From JAGMES01 sp023128035 (GTDB lineage Bacteria; Bacillota; Halanaerobiia; DY22613): 33,048 nucleotides of DNA. The stretch spans positions 1 through 33,048 of the forward strand of contig DAOVRZ010000062.1 in assembly GCA_030627905.1 (NCBI GenBank). Direction: 5' to 3'. Positions within the stretch are counted from its first letter, which is position 1. Each line of letters begins with the position of its first letter. The position numbers were made by a program, and so were the translations under genes. The notes under the pieces are model-generated. The model did not search any database. It saw nothing but the letters and a program-made list of their open reading frames with translations, and was not told the DNA's origin. This document shows, in pieces, positions 24,802-31,352 of this stretch.

Positions 24802-26541
24802 TCATCTATTCGACTCTAAAAATCCCAGCAATCTTTCTAAAGAATATGTGTTTAGCACATCAGCCTCTTCAAGCCAACCACGTCTTGCAAAACCAACCTC
24901 ATACTCCATGTGTTCTAACTCTTTGATGCTTTGAGCATCAGAATTAATCACTATCTTAACTCCCTTTGCCTTACACAATTTTAAATATTCAGACCTAAGA
25001 TCAAATCGATTTGGTCTGCTATTTACTTCCAAAACTATTCCTGCGTTTTCAGCAGCATCTATAAGTTGCTCAAAATTTATAGAATATTTTTCACGTTGAT
25101 CTAACAAACGCCCTGTCGGATAAGTAATTATATTAACAAAAGGATTTTCCATACCTGCTATCATACGTTGAGTTAAAACTTCCTCAGCATCATTTAAACC
25201 TGTATAGATCCCTGCAATTACTAAATCCAGGTGTGCAAGTAACTCATCCGGGCAACCTAAACTACCATCTTTTAAAATTTCGATTTCAATTCCTTTTAAA
25301 ATACGAATCTTTGGAAACCTTGCATTTAACTCATCGATCTCTTTGAGTTGTTCTTGAAGCATCTCGATAGCCATGCCTTTAAGATCCCTCGAACGAGAAT
25401 AAGATTTCAAATGATCGCAGATAGCAATATATTCATAACCCAAAGTTTGAGCTTTAATCACCATCTCTTCAATACTATTTATTCCACCACTCCAGCGAGT
25501 TTTAAGATTTAAATCACCCTTTATCTGTTTTAATTCTACAGATTGAGGTAACTTCTCAGTTTGGGCAGATAATATTACCTCTTCCCCATCACGTAATTCG
25601 GGAATAATATATTTTAAGCCTAAAATGTGATATAACTCTTCTTCTGAAGAAAAAACTAATTCATCTCCTCTTTTGTCAAACCACTGGTAATTATTATATT
25701 TCCAGCCTTGTTCTTTTCCAAGCTTTTTTAGCAATTGAACATGACTTTCAGAACCAGTAGCCACTACTAACTTTTGTGTAAAATGTTTAGGTCTTACTGC
25801 AAATAATTCAACTGAAATCCCATCCCTAGTCAATATCATTGCATAGCCTTCATCTTGTTTTAATATTTCTCGACAGATTGGAAGGCGAATAAAAATTTTA
25901 ATTAACTCTTTGACATCACAAGTCCCTGCAACCAGAGTCAAGCCATTTAAGCTTTCATCAAATCTTCTCAAACTCCCCCCAATCACTACTTGTTCTACAC
26001 CTTTAACTATTTTAAGTCTGGCAATAATTTCATGTGCCAAATGTAAAGCCACATCAATAATTATTCTACCCCTTTTATCCTTTAAAGTCGAATTAATAAC
26101 GTAGTTATTATTTCTTAAGTTTAACGACTTCAGAAGGAAATTTGAACTCCCACTAAAGTTTTGAATTGTTCTAATACTTCCACCCCCACCTATAGAAGAG
26201 AGGGAATTCTCTCTGAAAACCGCCTTCTGAAATGTCGTTAAATGTTGTTTCTTTTTTTGATTTGATCTATTATCCAAATCAGATACTCTGGCACTTAACT
26301 CATTTAGATATAACGAACCTCCAGTGAGTAAAATATCTTCAATCACCTCAGCAATTGATTTACCAATTCCATCAATCTCTGTTAGCCTACCTTCATGCCA
26401 AACTTTTTCAATATCTTCAGTTAATTTTTCCAGTTGACCTGCTGCCTTACGATAAACACGAATTTTAAAATGGCTCTCTCCAAGGAGGGCTAATAGATCA
26501 GCAACTTCTCGCAATTTCCAGGCAATGGACAAATGCTTCAT
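24802..26541 (-). CDS. polX: PolX-family protein with lost active sites and an in-frame repeat insertion
   Basis: A 579-residue protein in the PolX position of the operon. An N-terminal helix-hairpin-helix region is present (residues 1-80, EIDGIGKSIAEVIEDIL). Residues about 100-152 are encoded by palindromic element copy 3; the second HhH region expected in this interval is missing. The polymerase signature GGSLRRFDESLNGLTLVAG has Gly200 and Thr202 where PolX has the catalytic Asp-x-Asp. The PHP domain reads KGDLNLKTRWSGG, with Asn345 and Lys347 replacing His-x-His. HPTGR has become YPTGR and the NTDAH site reads NSDAQS. Only the GIEIEIL and CDH positions survive. Both polymerase and 3'-5' exonuclease activities are therefore probably absent. 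GAGGAAGTG precedes the ATG. The frame is open throughout, so it is not simply a null pseudogene. Confidence 0.85.
   Translation of the reverse strand: MKHLSIAWKLREVADLLALLGESHFKIRVYRKAAGQLEKLTEDIEKVWHEGRLTEIDGIGKSIAEVIEDILLTGGSLYLNELSARVSDLDNRSNQKKKQHLTTFQKAVFRENSLSSIGGGGSIRTIQNFSGSSNFLLKSLNLRNNNYVINSTLKDKRGRIIIDVALHLAHEIIARLKIVKGVEQVVIGGSLRRFDESLNGLTLVAGTCDVKELIKIFIRLPICREILKQDEGYAMILTRDGISVELFAVRPKHFTQKLVVATGSESHVQLLKKLGKEQGWKYNNYQWFDKRGDELVFSSEEELYHILGLKYIIPELRDGEEVILSAQTEKLPQSVELKQIKGDLNLKTRWSGGINSIEEMVIKAQTLGYEYIAICDHLKSYSRSRDLKGMAIEMLQEQLKEIDELNARFPKIRILKGIEIEILKDGSLGCPDELLAHLDLVIAGIYTGLNDAEEVLTQRMIAGMENPFVNIITYPTGRLLDQREKYSINFEQLIDAAENAGIVLEVNSRPNRFDLRSEYLKLCKAKGVKIVINSDAQSIKELEHMEYEVGFARRGWLEEADVLNTYSLERLLGFLESNR
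26087..26242 (+). repeat. Palindromic element, copy 3, in frame inside polX
   Basis: 156 bp, exactly 52 codons. On the plus strand it runs from GTCGAATTAATAAC and the hairpin to CCTTCTGAAATGTCGTTAAA at 26242. In the polX frame it reads LTTFQKAVFRENS, a Gly/Ser-rich middle, then LLKSLNLRNNNYVIN. The corresponding part of copy 2 contains stop codons; here that segment reads through. Confidence 0.92.
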
Positions 26542-26627
26542 TATATCACTTCCTCATTGAGAACCAATATTTTCGAACTCCATTACTTCTTTTCTTTCGC
26601 CTAAAATTTTAATTTCCCTTCATCAAA

Positions 26628-26788
26628 GTCGAAATAATAACTGCGTTATTATTTCTTAAGTTCAACGACTTCAGAAGGGGATTTTGCCTCTTCAAGAAGT
26701 GGTCCCCCACTGAAGTTTCGACAAAACCCATTACTTATACACCCCACCTATAGAGGAGAGGGACTTCCCCTTCTGAAATGTCGTTAAA
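26628..26788 (+). repeat. Palindromic element, copy 4, upstream of polX
   Basis: A 161-bp element running from GTCGAAATAATAAC, the hairpin and CTTAAG to CCTTCTGAAATGTCGTTAAA. Same orientation as copy 3. It lies 86 bases upstream of the polX start. Its middle also has CCCCCACTGAAG, a string shared with the IS605-like mini-elements. Confidence 0.9.
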
Positions 26789-26808
26789 TCAATTTTCTCT
26801 TTATATTT

Positions 26809-26931
26809 ATGATTCGCCCACAAAAAGTAGTCACACAAAGGCTCACATACTATATATAGTAATGAGTAGACGGTTTCATTACTATATATAGTATGTGAGT
26901 GTGACTAAAATACTTTTTGTGGACGAATCAT
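26809..26931. repeat. 123-bp near-perfect hairpin element (MITE-like)
   Basis: The left arm from ATGATTCGCCCACAAAAAGT to CATTACTATATATAG-type sequence is complementary to the right arm, ending GTGGACGAATCAT, over more than 50 bp. Only a short bulge (AAAGG) and a few mismatches interrupt it, around a 9-base loop near 26865-26873. It is unrelated in sequence to the palindromic elements next to it. It carries no ORF. Confidence 0.85.
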
Positions 26932-26942
26932 TTACGTAATAT

Positions 26943-26969
26943 AAAAAACCCCCTCAAAAATAGGGAGTA
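26943..26969 (-). terminator. Terminator after cvpA
   Basis: On the minus strand CTCCC pairs with GGGGG (one G-T pair) around TATTTTTGA, followed by TTTTTT. It would separate zapA-cvpA from polX-mutS2 in transcription. Confidence 0.65.
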
Positions 26970-26977
26970 AATTTTAT

Positions 26978-27469
26978 CTATGGGTGAATAATTCGTTCAA
27001 TATTCTCCTCAATATATGGAGTTAAATCAAGCATTTCTTTTGCTAATACCGATCTTTCTAGTTGATTTGAAATCTGTTGATACGGCACTTTTGAAATTAA
27101 CAACAAAATCAAATAAACGACAATTACTCCTTTTACCAATCCAAGAACAGCACCAATTAACCTATCAAAAAAAGAAAGAAAAATTAATTTAGCCAAGCCA
27201 CTCATAATCCAACCAATTATATTTATAACCAAAATCACAATAAATAAAATCAATGCAAATCCAATAATAGTTGATATTGCATTTGGAATATAAAATTGAG
27301 CCTGTAACCATGTTGCAATATATTGATGATTGTCCATCGCCAAACGTAAACCCAAAATCAATCCAATTAAAGCTATAGTTTGACGAATTAATCCTTGCTG
27401 ATATCCTCTAAACGTAAAAAATATTATAAAGAGAATAATCCCCAGATCAATTAATACAATCTCTCTCAC
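26978..27469 (-). CDS. cvpA: CvpA family membrane protein
   Basis: A 163-residue protein with four hydrophobic helices. Landmarks: LIDLGIILFIIFFTFRGYQQGLIRQ, ALIGLILGLRLA, and FDRLIGAVLGLVKGVIVVYLILLL. Start is a GTG at 27467-27469, one base past the zapA stop, with AGGTGG upstream. It is the yshB equivalent in the zapA-cvpA-polX-mutS2 order. In other bacteria CvpA is tied to colicin V export and envelope stress. Confidence 0.92.
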   Translation of the reverse strand: MREIVLIDLGIILFIIFFTFRGYQQGLIRQTIALIGLILGLRLAMDNHQYIATWLQAQFYIPNAISTIIGFALILFIVILVINIIGWIMSGLAKLIFLSFFDRLIGAVLGLVKGVIVVYLILLLISKVPYQQISNQLERSVLAKEMLDLTPYIEENIERIIHP

Positions 27470-27470
27470 T

Positions 27471-27842
27471 TCAATCCACCTCTTCTAATAATAAAGCTAT
27501 TTCTTCATATTCACTCTGGTAGTGTTGCATTAATTTCTGCGAACGATCATAAGCTAATTCCAGTTCTTCTTTTTCCTTTTGCACCTTTTCCAAACCTTTT
27601 TTAAGAAGTTCAATTTCTTCTTTTGCTTTAATTAACTCATCTGCTATATTCATTGCTCCTAGAGCTATAATCTTATTACGAGACATCCTTGGGTAATTAT
27701 GATTCAACTCATACATTTTTTCATCTACAAACCTGGCAACAGATTTCATATAATCTACACTGGATTTTCCTTTAATCTGCAAAGTTTCTCCAAATATATT
27801 GACTTCCGCAGAAGAACGACTGTTTTTATTTTCTAAACTCAT
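27471..27842 (-). CDS. zapA: Cell division protein ZapA
   Basis: A 123-residue protein. The N-terminal ZapA domain reads EVNIFGETLQIKGKSSVDYMKSVARFVDEKMYEL, then NKIIALGAMNIADELIKAKEEIELL and a C-terminal coiled coil. It bundles FtsZ filaments. I use the ATG at 27842 with GGGGTGA upstream; four more in-frame codons begin at a GTG (27854) that overlaps this site. Confidence 0.92.
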   Translation of the reverse strand: MSLENKNSRSSAEVNIFGETLQIKGKSSVDYMKSVARFVDEKMYELNHNYPRMSRNKIIALGAMNIADELIKAKEEIELLKKGLEKVQKEKEELELAYDRSQKLMQHYQSEYEEIALLLEEVD

Positions 27843-27915
27843 TATCTCTCTCACCCCTGATTCTTATTCCCATATTGTATAAATTCTCCAAGGGATCAAA
27901 TAATCCTCTTAATAA

Positions 27916-27965
27916 TAAAAAAACCAGTGATAAAATCTAATAAACTTAAATTATCACTGGTTTTG
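27916..27965 (-). terminator. Terminator of the radical SAM gene
   Basis: AAACCAGTGATAA (27921-27933) pairs exactly with TTATCACTGGTTT (27951-27963). The A run at 27917-27923 reads as a T tract on the minus strand. It ends the transcript from 29438; zapA must use a promoter between here and 27842. Confidence 0.85.
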
Positions 27966-28052
27966 CGTAAACGTATTTATAAATTAATGCAATTTCGCTC
28001 AGTTTTAAAGATTATTCCTTCATTACTACCATTGTCCTCCTCTTTCATACCA

Positions 28053-29438
28053 TTAACTAATTTTATATATTTCACGACCTTTTTTCCTCCTCTCATGCTT
28101 CAAAATAAGTTTATCTTCCTCAGCTAAAGATGAGCAGTATGTTTCAATTGCTTTTTCCAATATAAATTTCGTAAGCTCACAACGTGTAGTATATCTATCG
28201 CTTAAATTATTGTTAACCAAAAAGTTTTCGCCAACACAACCGCCACCACACAGATATCTTGCCCAACATCTTTTACAATCTTCTCGATTTAATACATGCA
28301 ATGGCTCATAAAAATTCTTTCTTAATTTCTGATTAAATGTATCTTTTAACACATTTCCTAATTGAAATTCACTTTTATTAACTAACAAATGACAAGGATA
28401 AATATCACCAGAAGGAGCGATGCAAAAATAATTTTTACCAGTTCCACAAGCATATCCGTAATTTTTCCTATTCTTAATCAAATCCATTACTAAAGATACA
28501 TGATATAAACGTTGAACAAACGGATCTCCCATTTTATACCGTTCAAAAAATGTACTCATATATTCTTTTAATACTTCTATATCTTTAGAAGTTAGAGCAT
28601 ATTCATTTTCAGGTTTAGTCCCTAATATTTCCATATTAATCGAAGAATAACCTTTTTTTTCATATAATTTCAATGTATCTAGGAAATTAGGTAAGTTATA
28701 GTGATGAATAAGTCCTTTAATTTGATATTGTATTCCACTATCTTTAAGCAATTCTAAGCAGTCTATCTTATTATTATCTTCTAATTGTCCATCCTGATGA
28801 ATGATCAATTCAACTTGACCTTCAGCTAAAATTTTTAAAATCCTATGATTTAGAATAGTACCATTAGTAAAAAGGGCTATGTCCAACTCTTTTTCATATT
28901 TTTCTTCATTTTCCCTTCCAATTTTTATAATAAACTCAATCAAATCTACATTTAAAAGTGGCTCACCACCAGAGAGATTTAATTGAATTCGATCTTCGTG
29001 GGCTTTCTTAAACAAAAATTCAATACTTTTTTTTGCTACTTCTTCCGACATATACTTAGGTTCTTTATCAAAGTTTTCTTCTTTTTGATAACAATATGCA
29101 CATTGCATATTACAATCGTGACAAAGATGTAATGTAATACAGTTTAAGTTTTGCTCTTTAAGTTCATAAGGTATAATTTTTGATGAATGAATTGTTAAAT
29201 GTCGATGATCAATCATATGCTTTAATTCTCCAATAATTTCTACCCAATCTAAGAAATTAAATTCCTTTTCCAGCTCTTCTAAATAAGATATTGAATTCTG
29301 ATGTATGGATTTTTCTAAAATTGATTTTATATCAGGATAAATTTCAAAAAGTGTAGAAGATGGAATATCAAAAACATAATTACGATCTTGAACTTTAAAA
29401 AACTTTAAGTCTGTATCCACTAAATTAGGTAATTCCAT
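28053..29438 (-). CDS. Radical SAM/SPASM peptide maturase-like protein
   Basis: A 461-residue protein. The N-terminal 95 residues (FFKVQDRNYVFDIPSSTLFEI ...) resemble the leader-peptide-binding region of RiPP maturases. The radical SAM cluster motif is CNMQCAYC (C109, C113, C116) within LHLCHDCNMQCAYCYQ. It is followed by LNLSGGEPLLN and FTNGTIL. The SPASM region has YACGTGKNYFCIAPSGDIYPCHLL and CKRCWARYLCGGGCVGEN, enough cysteines for two auxiliary 4Fe-4S clusters. This architecture is that of SCIFF/QhpD-type maturases that crosslink a peptide or protein by thioether bonds. No cysteine-rich precursor gene is visible next to it, so the substrate is unknown. GGAGGAG precedes the ATG. It appears to be monocistronic. 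Confidence 0.9.
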   Translation of the reverse strand: MELPNLVDTDLKFFKVQDRNYVFDIPSSTLFEIYPDIKSILEKSIHQNSISYLEELEKEFNFLDWVEIIGELKHMIDHRHLTIHSSKIIPYELKEQNLNCITLHLCHDCNMQCAYCYQKEENFDKEPKYMSEEVAKKSIEFLFKKAHEDRIQLNLSGGEPLLNVDLIEFIIKIGRENEEKYEKELDIALFTNGTILNHRILKILAEGQVELIIHQDGQLEDNNKIDCLELLKDSGIQYQIKGLIHHYNLPNFLDTLKLYEKKGYSSINMEILGTKPENEYALTSKDIEVLKEYMSTFFERYKMGDPFVQRLYHVSLVMDLIKNRKNYGYACGTGKNYFCIAPSGDIYPCHLLVNKSEFQLGNVLKDTFNQKLRKNFYEPLHVLNREDCKRCWARYLCGGGCVGENFLVNNNLSDRYTTRCELTKFILEKAIETYCSSLAEEDKLILKHERRKKGREIYKIS

Positions 29439-29537
29439 TTCTACTCCTCCAATCGTCTATTATTCGCTATCAACTAACTATTAACAGTTTTTCTTGTAAT
29501 TATTATATTCGACAAGTTTCTAATCTTTCCTGCTAAT

Positions 29538-29563
29538 AAAAAAAATTCTCCCAAAAAGAGAGT
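29538..29563 (-). terminator. Minus-strand terminator upstream of the radical SAM gene
   Basis: ATTCTC (29545-29550) pairs with GAGAGT (29558-29563) with one G-T pair. The A run 29538-29545 reads as T on the minus strand. It lies about 100 bases upstream of the radical SAM start with no gene to terminate, so it may be an attenuator or the end of a small RNA. Confidence 0.5.
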
Positions 29564-29683
29564 ACTTTTAATATAGTTGGACACAGCTTTATTTTTAACA
29601 GTATTCCCATATAGTATTGTTCATTTTCAATGCTCGATCAAGAACATTAATAGAAAATGATGCGCGACGAATTATATCGAAAA

Positions 29684-29712
29684 TTGGCTTTACTTTTCAT
29701 CTTCCGTATAGT
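29684..29712 (+). promoter_or_regulatory. Promoter of the folT riboswitch transcript
   Basis: TTGGCT at 29684-29689, a 17-base spacer, and TATAGT at 29707-29712. The predicted start is a few bases before the riboswitch, which begins at 29725. Confidence 0.65.
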
Positions 29713-29724
29713 AAAATTTACGTA

Positions 29725-29820
29725 GGCAGAGTAGGTATTGTGCGTAAAGTGTTAAGGGATGGGATGTTGCCTTTAAACGAAAGACATTTATGTCTGCGAT
29801 ACAATGCCGCGTCCGCTGCC
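29725..29820 (+). ncRNA. Tetrahydrofolate (THF) riboswitch
   Basis: GGCAGAGTAGGTATTG opens P1 and P2. It is followed by GTAAAGTGTTAAGGGATGGG, ATGTTGCC, ACGAAAGAC, GCGATACAATGCCGC and GTCCGCTGCC closing P1. This matches the THF riboswitch landmarks I know (GAGUAG, GUUAAGUG, GAUGGGAUGU, ACGAA, CAUUGC, CCGCU-cc). P1 pairs GGCAG (29725-29729) with CTGCC (29816-29820). It precedes a folate transporter gene, the classic location. Ligand binding should lower transporter synthesis. Confidence 0.93.
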
Positions 29821-29886
29821 ACATTAAAGTGATGTCCCCCTCTTTAGTGTGGCACAATATGCCTAATTACTAAAGAGAAGGAGGAC
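29818..29886 (+). promoter_or_regulatory. Expression platform: RBS-sequestering switch
   Basis: Two exclusive pairings are visible. GCCACATTAAAG (29818-29829) can pair with CTTTAGTGTGGC (29842-29853), but its first bases are also the P1 3' strand. Alternatively GTCCCCC + TCTTTAGT (29834-29848) can pair with ACTAAAGA (29869-29876) and GGAGGAC (29880-29886), burying the GGAGG of folT. Ligand-bound P1 would free the second pairing and shut off translation. No T tract is seen, so control looks translational. Confidence 0.7.
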
Positions 29887-29892
29887 TCATCA

Positions 29893-30408
29893 ATGAAGTG
29901 GCAAACCAGAACATTAATATTTATGGGGTTGCTAATAAGTATGAGCATTATTTTAACAAGATTTTTTGGCTTTATGATAGGGCCCACAATCAGAATTAGT
30001 TTTGGTAACGTACCCATTATTCTAGCTGGTATTCTTTTTGGACCTTTAGCTGGAGCTATTACTGGAATAGGTGCTGATCTTATTGGAATCATGCTAAGAT
30101 CACAAGGTGGATTCTTCATTGGTTTTACAATCAGTGCTGGTCTTACTGGTCTCATCCCTGGAATCATTTTTATAGGAAGAAAAAATACCAAGACCAAGCA
30201 CTCTCTGATAAAAATTGCTATTTCGGTTATATTAGTAAACATAGTAGTTTCACTAACTCTTAACACAATTTGGTTGATTATCATGTATAGCAAAGGTTTT
30301 TGGGCAATCTTCCCTGCCAGAGTTTTAGCAAGATTAATTATTGCGCCATTGGAAATTTTCTTCATTACTATACTCTTACGCACTTTAGCTAAGGTTGATA
30401 ATAACTAA
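29893..30408 (+). CDS. folT: ECF transporter folate-binding S component
   Basis: A 171-residue membrane protein with about six helices. It has the S-component pattern: LIFMGLLISMSIILTRFF, IRISFGNVPIILAGILFGPLAGAITGIGADLIG and GFFIGFTISAGLTGLIPG, ending in PARVLARLIIAPLEIFFITILL. R-x-S-F-G-N-V-P is typical of FolT. It binds folate and delivers it with a shared EcfA/A'/T module not encoded here. The THF riboswitch upstream supports folate as the substrate. GGAGG is 8 bases before the ATG. Confidence 0.94.
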   Translation: MKWQTRTLIFMGLLISMSIILTRFFGFMIGPTIRISFGNVPIILAGILFGPLAGAITGIGADLIGIMLRSQGGFFIGFTISAGLTGLIPGIIFIGRKNTKTKHSLIKIAISVILVNIVVSLTLNTIWLIIMYSKGFWAIFPARVLARLIIAPLEIFFITILLRTLAKVDNN

Positions 30409-30438
30409 TCTTTTTTTGATAATCTTGGAGGAAATATT

Positions 30439-31047
30439 ATGTTAAAAGTACTAATGATTTTCGGAAGCCCCAGACAAAAAGGGAATAGTCAAAAAATTCT
30501 GGAATACATTTTAAAAGGAATCACTTCAACTCAGGGGGACGTTGAAGTCCAAAGAATTTTTCTGGGAACCCTAGATATTAGTCCCTGTATTGCCTGTGAC
30601 AGATGTCAGCGTCAATTAGGCTGTGTTCTAAAAGATGATATGCAGCCACTATATAACCTCTTTAATGAAACAGATCTAGTTATTGTTGCTTCCCCTATTT
30701 ACTTTAATTCTATCAGCGCTCAATTAAAAGGAATGGTTGACCGCTGTCAGGCTATCTGGACCAGCAAATATGTTCATCAAAAATCCATCATAAACCGACA
30801 AAAATACCGTTTAGGAGTTTTTGTAGCTACCGCAGGAAATCCAGAAAAATCTGCAGAATTTGAACCTTCCATTCGGGTGATGGATCTCTTTTTAAAATCA
30901 ATCAACACACACTATTATAAGAACCTCTTTGTTGACAATATTGACAAAGAGCCAGTAGTAACACGACCCGAGATATTAAATCAAGGGTATCAATTGGGTG
31001 TTGATATGATAAAAAAATTTATTAAGGAGAGTTCAAAAAATGTCTGA
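30439..31047 (+). CDS. Flavodoxin-like NAD(P)H oxidoreductase (iron-sulfur flavoprotein type)
   Basis: A 202-residue protein. The FMN phosphate-binding loop is GSPRQKGNSQKIL (residues 9-21). The cysteine cluster CIACDRCQRQLGC (C50, C53, C56, C62) is the spacing seen in iron-sulfur flavoproteins. VIVASPIYFNSISAQLKGMVDRCQ follows. It would transfer electrons through FMN and possibly a 4Fe-4S centre. It lies 30 bases after folT with its own GGAGG, and may be in the same folate-controlled transcript; a link to folate reduction is speculative. Confidence 0.88.
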   Translation: MLKVLMIFGSPRQKGNSQKILEYILKGITSTQGDVEVQRIFLGTLDISPCIACDRCQRQLGCVLKDDMQPLYNLFNETDLVIVASPIYFNSISAQLKGMVDRCQAIWTSKYVHQKSIINRQKYRLGVFVATAGNPEKSAEFEPSIRVMDLFLKSINTHYYKNLFVDNIDKEPVVTRPEILNQGYQLGVDMIKKFIKESSKNV

Positions 31048-31294
31048 AATGAATTGGGTTGTTTTAACGATTACAGATCAAATTACTGCAGATATTTATA
31101 AAAGCCTTTTGGAAACAAATGATATTCCTGTTTTTCTCCGATCAGATGCATCTCATTCTGTTCATCCATTTACTGTAGGAATGCTCGGCGATGTTGATAT
31201 TATGGTTCTTAAAGTACATTTAGAAGATGCAAAAGCGCTGATGGAAGAAGCAGAAATTATTGATGATCTCTCTGAAGATGACAAAAAGAATTAA
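31040..31294 (+). CDS. DUF2007-type putative signal-transducing protein
   Basis: An 84-residue protein, ATG with AAGGAGAG upstream. It overlaps the previous gene by 8 bases. MNWVVLTITDQITADIYKSLLETNDIPVFLRSD and the late VDIMVLKVHLEDAKALMEEAE match the DUF2007 pattern (a small alpha/beta fold related to PII-like proteins). Function is unknown. It ends the folT unit. Confidence 0.85.
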   Translation: MSEMNWVVLTITDQITADIYKSLLETNDIPVFLRSDASHSVHPFTVGMLGDVDIMVLKVHLEDAKALMEEAEIIDDLSEDDKKN

Positions 31295-31305
31295 TTTATA
31301 ACACA

Positions 31306-31339
31306 AAAAATAGCCCCTGGTCAACGTGGGGCTATTTTT
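31306..31339. terminator. Bidirectional terminator
   Basis: AAAAATAGCCCC (31306-31317) pairs with GGGGCTATTTTT (31328-31339). It lies between the convergent folT unit and the lipoprotein gene. Confidence 0.88.
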
Positions 31340-31352
31340 GTATTTAAAATTC

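Noticed and set aside
27985..28045. Tiny minus-strand ORF after the radical SAM gene as a RiPP precursor (MKEEDNGSNEGIIFKTERNCINL)
   Set aside because: Only 23 residues, one Cys and no ribosome binding site in front of its ATG; not convincing as a precursor.
29500..29530. Spo0A-box-like TTGTCGAA near the radical SAM promoter region
   Set aside because: A single 8-base match in AT-rich DNA; too little to claim Spo0A control.
29617..29832. 71-residue plus-strand ORF upstream of folT
   Set aside because: It runs straight through the THF riboswitch; the sequence is explained by RNA structure and it has no ribosome binding site.
29844..30383. Long minus-strand ORF opposite folT
   Set aside because: It is an antisense shadow of the membrane-protein gene with no ribosome binding site and no family resemblance.
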